NCBI RefSeq assembly: GCF_015223055.1
Contig: NZ_JADFBX010000006.1
Span: 62,001 to 126,000, forward strand
Source of the DNA: Pedobacter sp. MC2016-24
GTDB lineage: Bacteria; Bacteroidota; Bacteroidia; Sphingobacteriales; Sphingobacteriaceae
Direction of reading: 5' to 3'
DNA: 64,000 nt
The notes beneath the pieces are model-generated. The model was not told the DNA's origin. It was given only the letters and a program-made list of their open reading frames with translations, and made no database searches. The position numbers and the translations under genes were made by a program. Shown one piece after another: positions 1 through 9,237 of this stretch. Each line of letters begins with the position of its first letter. The first letter of the stretch is position 1.

Positions 1-1
1 A

Positions 2-1735
2 ATGAAAAACATATTAAGAATCTTGATGTTGCTGGTTTTACTGGTAGCAGGTTGTACGAAAGATTATCTGAACATCACACCGGATGGCAGGACAACACTT
101 GATGATATATTTAAAGATGAGAAACGGACTGAGGCTTATCTGAACAGAGTTTACGGACAAATGCCAAGCTACTTTTGGAAGTACGGTTTCTTTGATTTCC
201 TGGCACCATATTCTGATGAGGCTTATGCTTACAGTGGTGGCGTAATGGCTTGGTCGGCGGGTAGCCTGAATGCCAGCGGTAACCCTTTGCATATTCATCA
301 GGAAAGAGGGCAGGGCTCCTATCATTATGGTACGTTTTGGGCAGGTATCCGGGATGCGAATGTATTTCTTCAAAACGTGGAGACTGCAAGTATCCCAAGT
401 GCTACCAATAGGGCACGTTTTCGCGGAGAAGCGCAGATGTTAAGGGTTTTTTATTTCTGGGAACTGGTCAAAGAGTATGGCCCGATGCCAGTGGTGACGG
501 CTCCTTTTACGAATGATTTTGATTATACCACGCTGAAACGTCCGGCTTTTCAGGATTGTGTGAATTTTATTGTAAAGGAGTGTGATGAAGTGATTGCAAA
601 TGGCAGTATGCCCATCAGGATTACTACCGAAGCCGAACGTGGCCGGTTCAGCAAGGCTGTTGCTTATGCCGTAAAATCTCAGGCTTTGTTGTACAATGCT
701 AGTCCTTTATGGAATGCTGGGAACGATAAAACCAAATGGGAAGCGGCATCTTTGGCGGCACAGCAAGCCATCAACGTATTGACAACGCAGGGATATAGTC
801 TGGTTGACAATTACGGTGACTATTTTTTAAGCAAGACTGATATCAGCAGTTCGCCCAGAGATAAAGAAACCATTTATGAAATATTTGAACCACAGATAGA
901 TCCTGTATTTAGTATCATCAACAGTATACCCAGCAAACCGGGTATGTTCAAGGTTGGCGCTACACCGAGTCAGGAATTGGTGGATAGTTATGATATGCAA
1001 GCTACAGGAGAACCGGTCATCAAGGGATATCAGGACTCGGATCATACACAGCCTATTCTAAACCCGGCATCGGGATATAATCCTGCACAACCTTACCTCG
1101 GGCGGGATCCAAGGTTTTATGCAACGGTTTGGCACAATGGTGCTGCATATGATAATATTGCCGGAAGTGTGCATATCATGGAAACCTATATAGGCGGTGC
1201 AGATCAGTTGTTAAAGGCCCCAATCGGTTGGGCATTTACCAGGACAGGTTATTATTTACGTAAATTCATTGACCCGCGTTTGCAATCTGGCCAGCCGGAA
1301 GATACCCGATGGAAAAAATACCGCCTGGCTGAGCTTTATCTTAATCTTGCAGAAGCAGAAAATGAAGCTCATGGCCCTACATCTATAGCGCAAAATGCAG
1401 TAAATAAAATCAGATTTAGGGCAAATATGCCTAATTTTCCGGTTACTTTATCGCAACAGGATTTTCAGGATCGGATCCGTAAGGAGCGCAGGGTAGAACT
1501 TGCTTTTGAGGAACATCGTTTTTGGGATGTACGCCGGTGGAAAATACTGGACCAGACGGATCGGCTCGTTACCGGTATGGAGATTACCAAGCAAGCAAAC
1601 AATAGCTTCAGCTACGCGAGATTTGTAACGGAACGTAGGAATGCCTGGACGGATAAGTTCCTGATTATGCCAATACCGATCAAGGAAACAGCGATCATTC
1701 CTGACTTTAATCTCAACCAAAATCCGGGTTGGTAA
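2..1735 (+). CDS. SusD/RagB-family outer-membrane lipoprotein
   Basis: Binds glycan or nucleoside-type ligands at the cell surface and acts as the lid of a SusC TonB-dependent transporter. The 577-residue protein begins with a hydrophobic signal peptide ending in a lipobox (LVAGC, Cys18), followed by the usual SusD start (TKDYLNITPDGRTT). The C-terminal part has the family signature of conserved helices (RLAELYLNLAEAENEA near residue 440, and RKERRVELAFEEHRFWDVRRW near 495), typical of RagB/SusD. The start ATG is at base 2, so the gene is complete, but its SusC partner is not in the window and is expected immediately upstream. It is the first of five genes on the + strand with short gaps, probably one operon with the lipoprotein, nucleoside hydrolase fusion, ribokinase and sugar porter. 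Family assignment is firm; the ligand is inferred from neighbours only. Confidence 0.95.
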   Translation: MKNILRILMLLVLLVAGCTKDYLNITPDGRTTLDDIFKDEKRTEAYLNRVYGQMPSYFWKYGFFDFLAPYSDEAYAYSGGVMAWSAGSLNASGNPLHIHQERGQGSYHYGTFWAGIRDANVFLQNVETASIPSATNRARFRGEAQMLRVFYFWELVKEYGPMPVVTAPFTNDFDYTTLKRPAFQDCVNFIVKECDEVIANGSMPIRITTEAERGRFSKAVAYAVKSQALLYNASPLWNAGNDKTKWEAASLAAQQAINVLTTQGYSLVDNYGDYFLSKTDISSSPRDKETIYEIFEPQIDPVFSIINSIPSKPGMFKVGATPSQELVDSYDMQATGEPVIKGYQDSDHTQPILNPASGYNPAQPYLGRDPRFYATVWHNGAAYDNIAGSVHIMETYIGGADQLLKAPIGWAFTRTGYYLRKFIDPRLQSGQPEDTRWKKYRLAELYLNLAEAENEAHGPTSIAQNAVNKIRFRANMPNFPVTLSQQDFQDRIRKERRVELAFEEHRFWDVRRWKILDQTDRLVTGMEITKQANNSFSYARFVTERRNAWTDKFLIMPIPIKETAIIPDFNLNQNPGW

Positions 1736-1773
1736 ACCTCATCTGAACGAATGTAAACTTAAATCAAATCATC

Positions 1774-4011
1774 ATGATTGCAATCAAATTTTATATCAGC
1801 TTAACGCTGGTACTAGCCACTGCTTTGGGTTGTAAAAAGGCTGTAGTAGACAATAAAGAAAATATTAAAGCTAACGAAGTACAAAAAACGGCCGGAGTGT
1901 CACTAAGCCCTGCACAGGAACGTTATATCGTTTTTTTTCTGACCAATACCAGTGTTGATCAGGCCGATAGCGAAAATACAGGTAAAGATGCCAATTCGGC
2001 TTATACTTTTGTAGGGGAACTGCCCCAGATTTTTGGACCAGTGACTGCTGATGCGCCCTACAAATATGCATTTGGCTTGTCCGGGCCAATGTTATTAACC
2101 CAATCCGTTCAGCAGATGCAGTACCAGGTGAATAAAGCTTTTGATATCGCAGAGAAATACAATGTTCCGGTTTATTTTCAGCTTGATGACATCAATAATT
2201 ATACGACTGAGTTTGGCGGCGGTGCTGCACCTAAATTTTACGATGATCCTTCCTGGTGTGAGTGGGTATCATTTCCCTCGGGTGCAGAAACCTGGGGCGG
2301 GCAGTCTAACGGTCGTCTGCCTTATTTCTGGTTCAACTGGGGAGCCTGGATGCATGCCAAAGCCTTTCCAAATTTACAATCACCTGGTTTCAGGGCTTTT
2401 GTGAAAAGTCAGCTTGAAAACGGCGTATTGTCCGTACTCAACACGCGTTATAACCAATTAAAAGCAAACGGCAAAGGTTACCTTTTTGCGGGAATGGCCA
2501 TAGGCTGGGAGACACATATTCCTGATTATTCGGCTGACAATACGCTATACAACGTAAACCCTGCTTCGTTACCGGTAAATGTAAATTTAGGTGATCAGAT
2601 GCAGAGCTGGGAAGCTGGCAAATACGGTTATGCAGCATTGCATACCCTTGGTTATACGACTTACAATAAGGAGCGGTTGTACCAGGTTATCCATGATTAT
2701 TCAGAGTTTTTGGCCAAAACGGCCTATGATACCGGAATACCGAGGGAAAAAATATTTTCACATATTGTGGGTGTAAAGTCAAGCCAGCCTGGTTTATCTA
2801 CCACCTTTGCACCACCGATCTGGACCGCTGTTAACAATTATTCGACACCAGGTTTTACACTTTCGCCGGTAAGTTGTCCTTATAACCTGAATACGTTAAA
2901 AGCGGAGATTAATCTCGTAGATGCACAGCAGACCAATTTTGGTAGTGTGGAGGGTTATAGTATTGGCATAGATGGGTCTTTTGCACAGGCAGATGCTTAT
3001 TTTGGTGATATGTTTGGCCATGGGGCTTCGATAGTTTCCGTATTTGGTTGGGGAAGAGAACCTGCCAGTTCCGCTTTTGCTGTATCGCATAGCACAGCGA
3101 GCCCATTTGTACAGGCTGCAAAAAAATGGTTGGGTAACGAGGTCAAAGTCTGGTCATTTGCTGCGGATACTGAAGGATGGACCCCGGAAAACGATATCAG
3201 TGATTTCGGCCGGAACAATGCAGGTAAGATCGGAGGTGCCCTTAGCGGGAATGATGCCTTTATACTTTCGGCAAATTCAATAGGATACAATCTGGGGACA
3301 GAAAAGCTGATTCGGATTGGCATCAGTAATTCTTCTACTAGTACTGTTGGACAGGTTTATTTCACAACGACAGCAAGTACAGGCTGGTCGGAGGATAAAA
3401 GAAAGGATTTTACCATGGTTGCGAACAGTTCACTGACCAATTATACCATCAATATGGCTGATGTTTCAACCTGGCAAGGCACACTTAAGCAGTTGAGGAT
3501 TGATCCTTCCAATGCGGTTCCGGGAAGTGCTACTTCGGGGAGCTTTAGCATGGATTATATTCATGTAGGAAGCCAGGGCTGGAATTTTATGTCCGATGCA
3601 GCAGGTTGGACAGCAGGACAGCAGATCAATAGCTTTGGCTGGACTGCCATTGCGGGCAATTATATAGGTGGAAAAATAACTGGGGCTGATGCTTTTATAC
3701 GGTCTGCGGATAACTTAAATATCAGTCTTTCAAACAGCCGGTATGTAGTGCTCAGGATGAAGAATGCTTCTCCGCAAACGATCGGACAAGTCTATTTTAC
3801 CACGAATACAGACCTGGCATGGAGTAATGCAAAACAAGTGTCTTTTGCCCTAAATCCCTATAGTGATTTTACTACTTACACCATTGACATGAGTGCCGTT
3901 CCGGGATGGACTGGTACATTAAAGCAGTTGCGGATTGACCCTTCCAACGCTACGCCTGGCGCACCTGTAAATGGATCTTTCCAGATTCAATATATTAAAA
4001 TGGTTAATTAA
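1774..4011 (+). CDS. Lipoprotein with TIM-barrel glycosidase-like domain and two C-terminal beta-sandwich repeats
   Basis: A 745-residue predicted surface lipoprotein (signal peptide with Cys20 in TALGC). Residues about 45-455 have the feel of a glycoside-hydrolase TIM barrel: alternating hydrophobic strand/helix segments, a YFQLDDINNY strand, and two Glu in strand-end contexts (E246 in AIGWETHIPDYS, E393 in GSVEGYSIGIDG) that could be the acid/base and nucleophile. I do not recognise a named GH family. Residues about 458-600 and 601-745 are a tandem duplication: both begin WxFxxDxxGW and end TLKQLRIDPSNA-P-GS, with a shared GQVYFTT motif, and look like carbohydrate-binding beta-sandwiches. 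It lies 38 bp after SusD and 9 bp before the nucleoside hydrolase fusion, so it probably processes or binds the same substrate. Catalytic activity is inference. Confidence 0.8.
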   Translation: MIAIKFYISLTLVLATALGCKKAVVDNKENIKANEVQKTAGVSLSPAQERYIVFFLTNTSVDQADSENTGKDANSAYTFVGELPQIFGPVTADAPYKYAFGLSGPMLLTQSVQQMQYQVNKAFDIAEKYNVPVYFQLDDINNYTTEFGGGAAPKFYDDPSWCEWVSFPSGAETWGGQSNGRLPYFWFNWGAWMHAKAFPNLQSPGFRAFVKSQLENGVLSVLNTRYNQLKANGKGYLFAGMAIGWETHIPDYSADNTLYNVNPASLPVNVNLGDQMQSWEAGKYGYAALHTLGYTTYNKERLYQVIHDYSEFLAKTAYDTGIPREKIFSHIVGVKSSQPGLSTTFAPPIWTAVNNYSTPGFTLSPVSCPYNLNTLKAEINLVDAQQTNFGSVEGYSIGIDGSFAQADAYFGDMFGHGASIVSVFGWGREPASSAFAVSHSTASPFVQAAKKWLGNEVKVWSFAADTEGWTPENDISDFGRNNAGKIGGALSGNDAFILSANSIGYNLGTEKLIRIGISNSSTSTVGQVYFTTTASTGWSEDKRKDFTMVANSSLTNYTINMADVSTWQGTLKQLRIDPSNAVPGSATSGSFSMDYIHVGSQGWNFMSDAAGWTAGQQINSFGWTAIAGNYIGGKITGADAFIRSADNLNISLSNSRYVVLRMKNASPQTIGQVYFTTNTDLAWSNAKQVSFALNPYSDFTTYTIDMSAVPGWTGTLKQLRIDPSNATPGAPVNGSFQIQYIKMVN

Positions 4012-4020
4012 GGAGGCATT

Positions 4021-7000
4021 ATGAGTATGATAAAATTGAAATCAGCCTATATATTTTATACTATTCTTGTACTGGGGCTGGCCATAGCCAGTCCCGGGCA
4101 AGCGCAAAAAAACACGCCCATTCCTGTAATTTTTGAAACAGATATGGGAAATGATGTAGACGATGGGCTCGCCCTTGCCATGGTGTTCAGATATGCGGAT
4201 CAGGGTAAGGTTAATTTACTTGGGATTAGCAATAATAAACAAAGTCTCAGCTCATTGCAGTTTATAGACCTGATGCGAAAACAATATGGTTATGATCAAT
4301 TGCCGATAGCAACAGTGCGAAATGGCGTAGCAGGTGAAAATGAGGCCAAAAGTTTTGCCAGGAAGGCGATGGATTATAAAGAGCAAGGGCAGTTGATGTA
4401 TGGTAGTCAAATCAAAAGTTATGCGGATGTGGAAAGCTCAGTTCATTTTTACCGGCGTATGCTGGCTAAAGCGAAGGATCATTCGGTGGTGATCATTTCA
4501 GTGGGTTTTTCTACAAACCTCTCGGCATTGATCGCATCTAAAGCCGATCAGTATACTAAGTTAAATGGTTTGGAACTGGTTAAGCAGAAGGTGAAATTTC
4601 TGAGTACCATGGCAGGGAACTTCAGCAGTCCGAGGCAAAAAGAATTCAATGTGGTCAGTGATCTTCCGGCTGCAAGGAAATTATTCGGCCGTTGGCCGAC
4701 CAAAATTTATATCAGTCCGTTTGAGGTGGGAGCAAGTGTACATTTTCCAGCTGCTGCCATCGAAGCCAATCTGGGGTATAGCGGGCATCAACCATTGGTG
4801 ACCGCGTATAAAGAATATATGGCTATGCCATATGACAGGGAAACCTGGGACCTTAGTGCGGTGTTGTTTGCGTTGGAAAAATCGGACCAATATTTTAAGC
4901 AAAGTGTAGCAGGTAAATTTATAGTGGATGAACAGGGGTATACGCAGTTTAGAAAGGAAAAGGATGGACTTCATCATTTCCTGCAAACGCCAGACAGAGC
5001 TGAAGGTATAAAAATAAAAAACCGTTATGTCGAATTAATTATGGCTTCGCCGCTTAAGGGGGAGACTGCCAGGCGGTCGAAAGGATTTTTAGCCCCGCCA
5101 GATTCGATCAGACCCTATGTCTACTGGTATTGGATCAACGACCACATTTCCTCGACCGGGGTAATCAAAGACCTGGAAGCTATGAAAAAGGTTGGCATTG
5201 GCGGAGCTTTTATAGGCAATATAGGGTTAACTAAAGCCGAAGGTACTTCTTATGGATCTGTGAAACTGTTCTCTGAACCATGGTGGAAGGCTACCGAGGC
5301 TGCTATGGAAACTGCAACAAATAACGGGATGACTTTAGGTATGTTTAACGGTCCGGGATGGAGCCAGAGTGGCGGACCATGGATTAAGCCTGCATCATCT
5401 ATGCGCTATGTGAGCAGTAGCAGTTTACAGGTAACCGGAGGCCAGGATTTTTCCATGAATGTCATGCCAGGAAACGCCGACACCAGTTATTTGTTTACGT
5501 TGGCTATGCCTGCTCCGGAATACACCGATTTTAAGATCCAGACTTATCAACCTAAACTATCAACGGACGCAGTTACAGCAGATATAGCACATGTGATGGA
5601 TGGTAATTTATCAACAGTCAGCAGGTTTAAAACAAATACCAAAAGCTTTAATGTTGATGTGAGGCTGGTCAAGACTTTAACGATCCGAAGCCTGGTTCTG
5701 TATCCTGCTGATGTTCCGTTTTCTGCGGATGTGCAGTTGCAGGTATGGCGTAATGGTAAAATGGAAACGGTAAAAACTTTCAATATCAACCGGATCAATC
5801 CGAGTAAGCAAGTGGGTTTTATCCCTGATGCACCAGTTGCTGTCAATTTTGATCCCCTGAGTTCAACAGCGTTCAGACTCGTATTTGAACACATTGAAGG
5901 GGAGATTGGGTTTAAAGAAATCAGTTTATCACCAGCCGTTTACCTGGAACGTTATATGGAGAAACAACTGGCGAAGATGTATGCTACGCCCTTACCGCTC
6001 TGGCCAGAATATCAGTGGCAGCGGCAAACTGAACCTGAAGCGCAGGGGTTGCTGATCGATCCGCAAAAAGTAATCAATTTAAAATCATTTGTTAGCCAGG
6101 ATGGGATATTGAAATGGAAAGTTCCGCCTGGTAAATGGCTTTTGATCAATTATAAGCTGGCACCAACAGGGGTTACAAATAGCCCTGCTGCGCCGGAAGG
6201 AAGAGGTTTGGAAGTGGATAAAATGGACCGTAAAAAGCTGGATTTGCATTTTGATTCCTTTATTGGAAAGATACTTGCCCGTATTCCAAAAGAAAAAAGG
6301 AAAGCTTTTAAGTATTTGGTTGCCGATAGTTATGAAATGGGTTCTCAGAACTGGACCGATAGTTTGCAGCAGACATTTCAGCAAATTTACGGATACGATC
6401 CGTTGCCCTGGCTACCGGTACTTGCTGGAAATATAGTGGGCAGTGCAGATCAGTCTGACCGGTTTTTATGGGACCTGAGAAGATTGGTGGCAGACCAGGT
6501 AGCTACGGAGTATGTAGGCGGTTTAAAGGCACTGGGCAATAAACAGGGATTGAAGCTGTGGCTGGAAAATTATGGACATTGGGGTTTTCCTTCCGAGTTC
6601 TTAAAGTATGGAGGCGCATCTGATGAAGTTGCCGGTGAATTTTGGAATGAAGGAGAGTTGGGTAACATAGAAAACAAATCTGCTTCTTCTGCTGCTCATA
6701 CTTATGGTAAACGCAGAGTTTGGGCAGAATCTTTTACAGCTGGTGGTGGCGCTTATAGCAGGTATCCTGGTTTGTTAAAGAAGCGGGGAGACTGGTCGTT
6801 CACAGAAGGTGTAAACCAAACCTTATTACACTTGTATATTCACCAGCCAGATGAAACCAATTATCCGGGTTTAAATGCCTGGTTTAGCACCGAGTTTAAT
6901 CGGAAAAACACCTGGTTTTACCAGGGTGAGGCTTTTATTGATTACTTGAGAAGATGTAATTATTTACTTCAGGAAGGCAGTCCTGTAAATGATGTGGCCT

Positions 7001-8232
7001 ATTTTATTGGCGAGGATGCACCTAAAATGACGGGTATCCGGAATCCCGAACTGCCGGAAGGATATGGTTATGATTATGTCAATGCCGAGGTTATCTTAAA
7101 CAGGCTAACCGTTAAAGACGGTAAATTTATACTGCCTGACGGGGTACAGTATAAGATATTAGTGCTACCGCCACTTAAAACCATGCGTCCTGAACTACTC
7201 GAAAAAATCGGGTCTCTTGTACGTGAAGGTGCGGTAATTTTAGGCCCTGCACCTGAAAATTCTCCGAGTTTAGCAGATTATCCGAAAGCCGACCAGCGTG
7301 TTAAGGCGCTGGCAGCAATGATGTGGGATAGACCTGTTTTACAAAAGGGAATAAGGAAATATGGGAAAGGATTGGTGATGGATGGGCTAACTATGCAAGA
7401 GGCCCTGGATTATATGGGTGTGAGTCCGGATTTTAAAACCAATGCTGGGCAGAAAATACTTTATACGCACAGAAGTACCCTAGAGCAGGAACTGTATTTT
7501 ATGACCAATCAATCCGATCATGAGCTGGGTTTTTCCGGGTCATTCAGGGTTACTGATGCGGTGCCGTATTGGTGGGATCCGGTTACTGGCGTGATGAGAA
7601 ATTTACCTGTTTTTAAGTCTGCTGAAGGACACACCGTTATCGATTTTAAACTGGAGACCAATCAGAGTGGTTTTGTTGTTTTCAATAAGGGAGAAGCAAT
7701 AGCTGCAACCAATAGCGGAGCTAATTTTCCGATTGCAGAACAACTTCTTGCATTGAAAGCACCATGGCAAGTTAAATTTTTGAACCAGGAGATACCAGGA
7801 GGTCCCGATCAAACCGTTGTTTTTGACCGGTTGATCAGCTGGGATGAGCACAAGGATGAGCGCATTAAAAACTTCTCGGGCTCTGCCATTTATAGCAACA
7901 GTTTTAACATGACTAAATTGTATCCGGGAGAAACCATCCTTTTAAATACAGGGCCTATCCAGGGAATGGCCAAGGTTACCGTAAATGGTAAAGCACTTGG
8001 GACGGTTTGGACTGCCCCATGGCAGGTTGATATTTCAAAAGTGATCAAAACGGGATTGAATAAAGTGGAGATAGAAGTGGTAAATACCTGGACAAACCGG
8101 TTAATAGGAGATAGCAAACTTGATTTGAAAGACAGGTTAACCCATACGGACGTAATCCATATTTCTACGGATAGCAAATATGAGCAATCCGGTTTAATTG
8201 GCCCGGTGAATGTGCTGAAGCTGCGCTACTAA
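4021..8232 (+). CDS. Nucleoside hydrolase-like domain fused to GH106 alpha-L-rhamnosidase-like domain
   Basis: A 1403-residue exported protein (signal peptide to about residue 28, ending GQAQ). Residues about 33-345 are an inosine/uridine-preferring nucleoside-hydrolase fold: the N-terminal FETDMGNDVDDGLALAMVF carries the Asp cluster (D41, D45, D47, D48) that binds Ca2+ and ribose in that family. From about residue 358 to the end is a GH106-like glycosidase: PYVYWYWINDHI (YWYW at 368-371), KKVGIGGAFIGNIG, FNGPGWSQSGGPWIKP, and a C-terminal GH2-like jelly roll (TVNGKALGTVWTAPWQVDI, VEVVNTWTNRLIGD). The frame runs through with no stop and no second signal peptide, so it appears to be a true fusion. 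GH106 alone is about 1000 residues, matching the second part. Predicted to act in the periplasm or on the surface, releasing ribose and rhamnose-type sugars. Two family calls are solid; the joint substrate is unknown. Confidence 0.88.
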   Translation: MSMIKLKSAYIFYTILVLGLAIASPGQAQKNTPIPVIFETDMGNDVDDGLALAMVFRYADQGKVNLLGISNNKQSLSSLQFIDLMRKQYGYDQLPIATVRNGVAGENEAKSFARKAMDYKEQGQLMYGSQIKSYADVESSVHFYRRMLAKAKDHSVVIISVGFSTNLSALIASKADQYTKLNGLELVKQKVKFLSTMAGNFSSPRQKEFNVVSDLPAARKLFGRWPTKIYISPFEVGASVHFPAAAIEANLGYSGHQPLVTAYKEYMAMPYDRETWDLSAVLFALEKSDQYFKQSVAGKFIVDEQGYTQFRKEKDGLHHFLQTPDRAEGIKIKNRYVELIMASPLKGETARRSKGFLAPPDSIRPYVYWYWINDHISSTGVIKDLEAMKKVGIGGAFIGNIGLTKAEGTSYGSVKLFSEPWWKATEAAMETATNNGMTLGMFNGPGWSQSGGPWIKPASSMRYVSSSSLQVTGGQDFSMNVMPGNADTSYLFTLAMPAPEYTDFKIQTYQPKLSTDAVTADIAHVMDGNLSTVSRFKTNTKSFNVDVRLVKTLTIRSLVLYPADVPFSADVQLQVWRNGKMETVKTFNINRINPSKQVGFIPDAPVAVNFDPLSSTAFRLVFEHIEGEIGFKEISLSPAVYLERYMEKQLAKMYATPLPLWPEYQWQRQTEPEAQGLLIDPQKVINLKSFVSQDGILKWKVPPGKWLLINYKLAPTGVTNSPAAPEGRGLEVDKMDRKKLDLHFDSFIGKILARIPKEKRKAFKYLVADSYEMGSQNWTDSLQQTFQQIYGYDPLPWLPVLAGNIVGSADQSDRFLWDLRRLVADQVATEYVGGLKALGNKQGLKLWLENYGHWGFPSEFLKYGGASDEVAGEFWNEGELGNIENKSASSAAHTYGKRRVWAESFTAGGGAYSRYPGLLKKRGDWSFTEGVNQTLLHLYIHQPDETNYPGLNAWFSTEFNRKNTWFYQGEAFIDYLRRCNYLLQEGSPVNDVAYFIGEDAPKMTGIRNPELPEGYGYDYVNAEVILNRLTVKDGKFILPDGVQYKILVLPPLKTMRPELLEKIGSLVREGAVILGPAPENSPSLADYPKADQRVKALAAMMWDRPVLQKGIRKYGKGLVMDGLTMQEALDYMGVSPDFKTNAGQKILYTHRSTLEQELYFMTNQSDHELGFSGSFRVTDAVPYWWDPVTGVMRNLPVFKSAEGHTVIDFKLETNQSGFVVFNKGEAIAATNSGANFPIAEQLLALKAPWQVKFLNQEIPGGPDQTVVFDRLISWDEHKDERIKNFSGSAIYSNSFNMTKLYPGETILLNTGPIQGMAKVTVNGKALGTVWTAPWQVDISKVIKTGLNKVEIEVVNTWTNRLIGDSKLDLKDRLTHTDVIHISTDSKYEQSGLIGPVNVLKLRY

Positions 8233-8266
8233 AAAATTATAAATACACTAAATCTATTTAGAATAA

Positions 8267-9226
8267 ATGAAAAGAGATGAAAAAACGAACGCTATGATTT
8301 TAGTCGTGGGAAGTTCGAATACAGATATGGTGATCAAAGCTGCACATTTGCCTGTTGCGGGAGAGACGGTTTTAGGAGGCGTATTTTTTATGAATCCTGG
8401 AGGAAAAGGCGCAAATCAGGCAGTTGCAGCTGCCAGGCTTGGCGGAGATGTAACATTGATATGTAAAATAGGGAATGATGCTTTTGGAAGCCAGTCTAAG
8501 CAAATCTTCCTGAATGAAGGAATTGATACCGACTACGTGTTTGTAGATCATGAACATCCTTCAGGTGTGGCGTTAATTACGGTAGACCAGCATGGGGAAA
8601 ATTGTATTGTTGTTGCGTCCGGGGCAAATGCAACGCTTAATATTAATGACCTTGCAGCAGCTGAACCCCTGATTGAACAAGCGAAGATCATTTTGGTTCA
8701 GTTGGAAATTTCGTTGGAGACCGTGGCTTGGGTGGTGGAGATTGCCGCAAATAAGGGTAAAAAGGTGATTCTTAATCCTGCTCCTGCCTGCGTCTTGTCG
8801 GATGCTTTGTTGCGGAATGTTTCGGTTATTACGCCCAATAGAACGGAGGCCGAAATGTTATCGGGTATTGTTGTCAACGACATCGATGGTGCAAAGCAAG
8901 CTGCTCAGATTATCAAGGAGAAAGGTGTGGAGACGGTGATCATTACTTTAGGAAGGGAGGGTGCTTTGGTATTACATCATCATGAATTTACGCATATCCT
9001 GGCAACCGAAGTGGAAGCCATTGACACTACTGCTGCCGGCGATGTGTTTAACGGTGCTTTTGCTGTTGCTTTGGCAGAGAATAAAAGTATTGAAGAAGCC
9101 GTGATTTTTGCCTGTAAGGCCTCTGCAGTAGCTGTGACCCGCATGGGCGCACAGTCATCAGCCCCGTTTAGAAACGAAATCGAGGAAAATGTATCATTTT
9201 TAAACTGTTCTGGCCACCAAATCTAA
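8267..9226 (+). CDS. rbsK: Ribokinase (PfkB family)
   Basis: Phosphorylates D-ribose to ribose 5-phosphate with ATP in the cytoplasm. The 319-residue protein has the first PfkB signature GGKGANQAVAAARLGG (Gly-rich sugar/ATP lid, residues about 45-60) and the second, DTTAAGDVFNGAFAVAL (residues 253-269), where D259 of the AAGD motif is the catalytic base. The N-terminal VGSSNTDMV strand is also characteristic of ribokinases. The ATG at 8267 gives a nine-residue tail; an in-frame ATG at 8294 (MILVVGSSNTDM) fits family length better and may be the real start. It follows the nucleoside hydrolase fusion by 34 bp and precedes a sugar porter by 11 bp, which supports ribose as the product handled by this operon. 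Confidence 0.92.
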   Translation: MKRDEKTNAMILVVGSSNTDMVIKAAHLPVAGETVLGGVFFMNPGGKGANQAVAAARLGGDVTLICKIGNDAFGSQSKQIFLNEGIDTDYVFVDHEHPSGVALITVDQHGENCIVVASGANATLNINDLAAAEPLIEQAKIILVQLEISLETVAWVVEIAANKGKKVILNPAPACVLSDALLRNVSVITPNRTEAEMLSGIVVNDIDGAKQAAQIIKEKGVETVIITLGREGALVLHHHEFTHILATEVEAIDTTAAGDVFNGAFAVALAENKSIEEAVIFACKASAVAVTRMGAQSSAPFRNEIEENVSFLNCSGHQI

Positions 9227-9237
9227 AAAACTATATT

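Noticed and set aside
38..398. Minus-strand frames of 95-111 codons inside the SusD gene
   Set aside because: They lie fully antisense to a clear SusD gene, and their products have no recognisable pattern.
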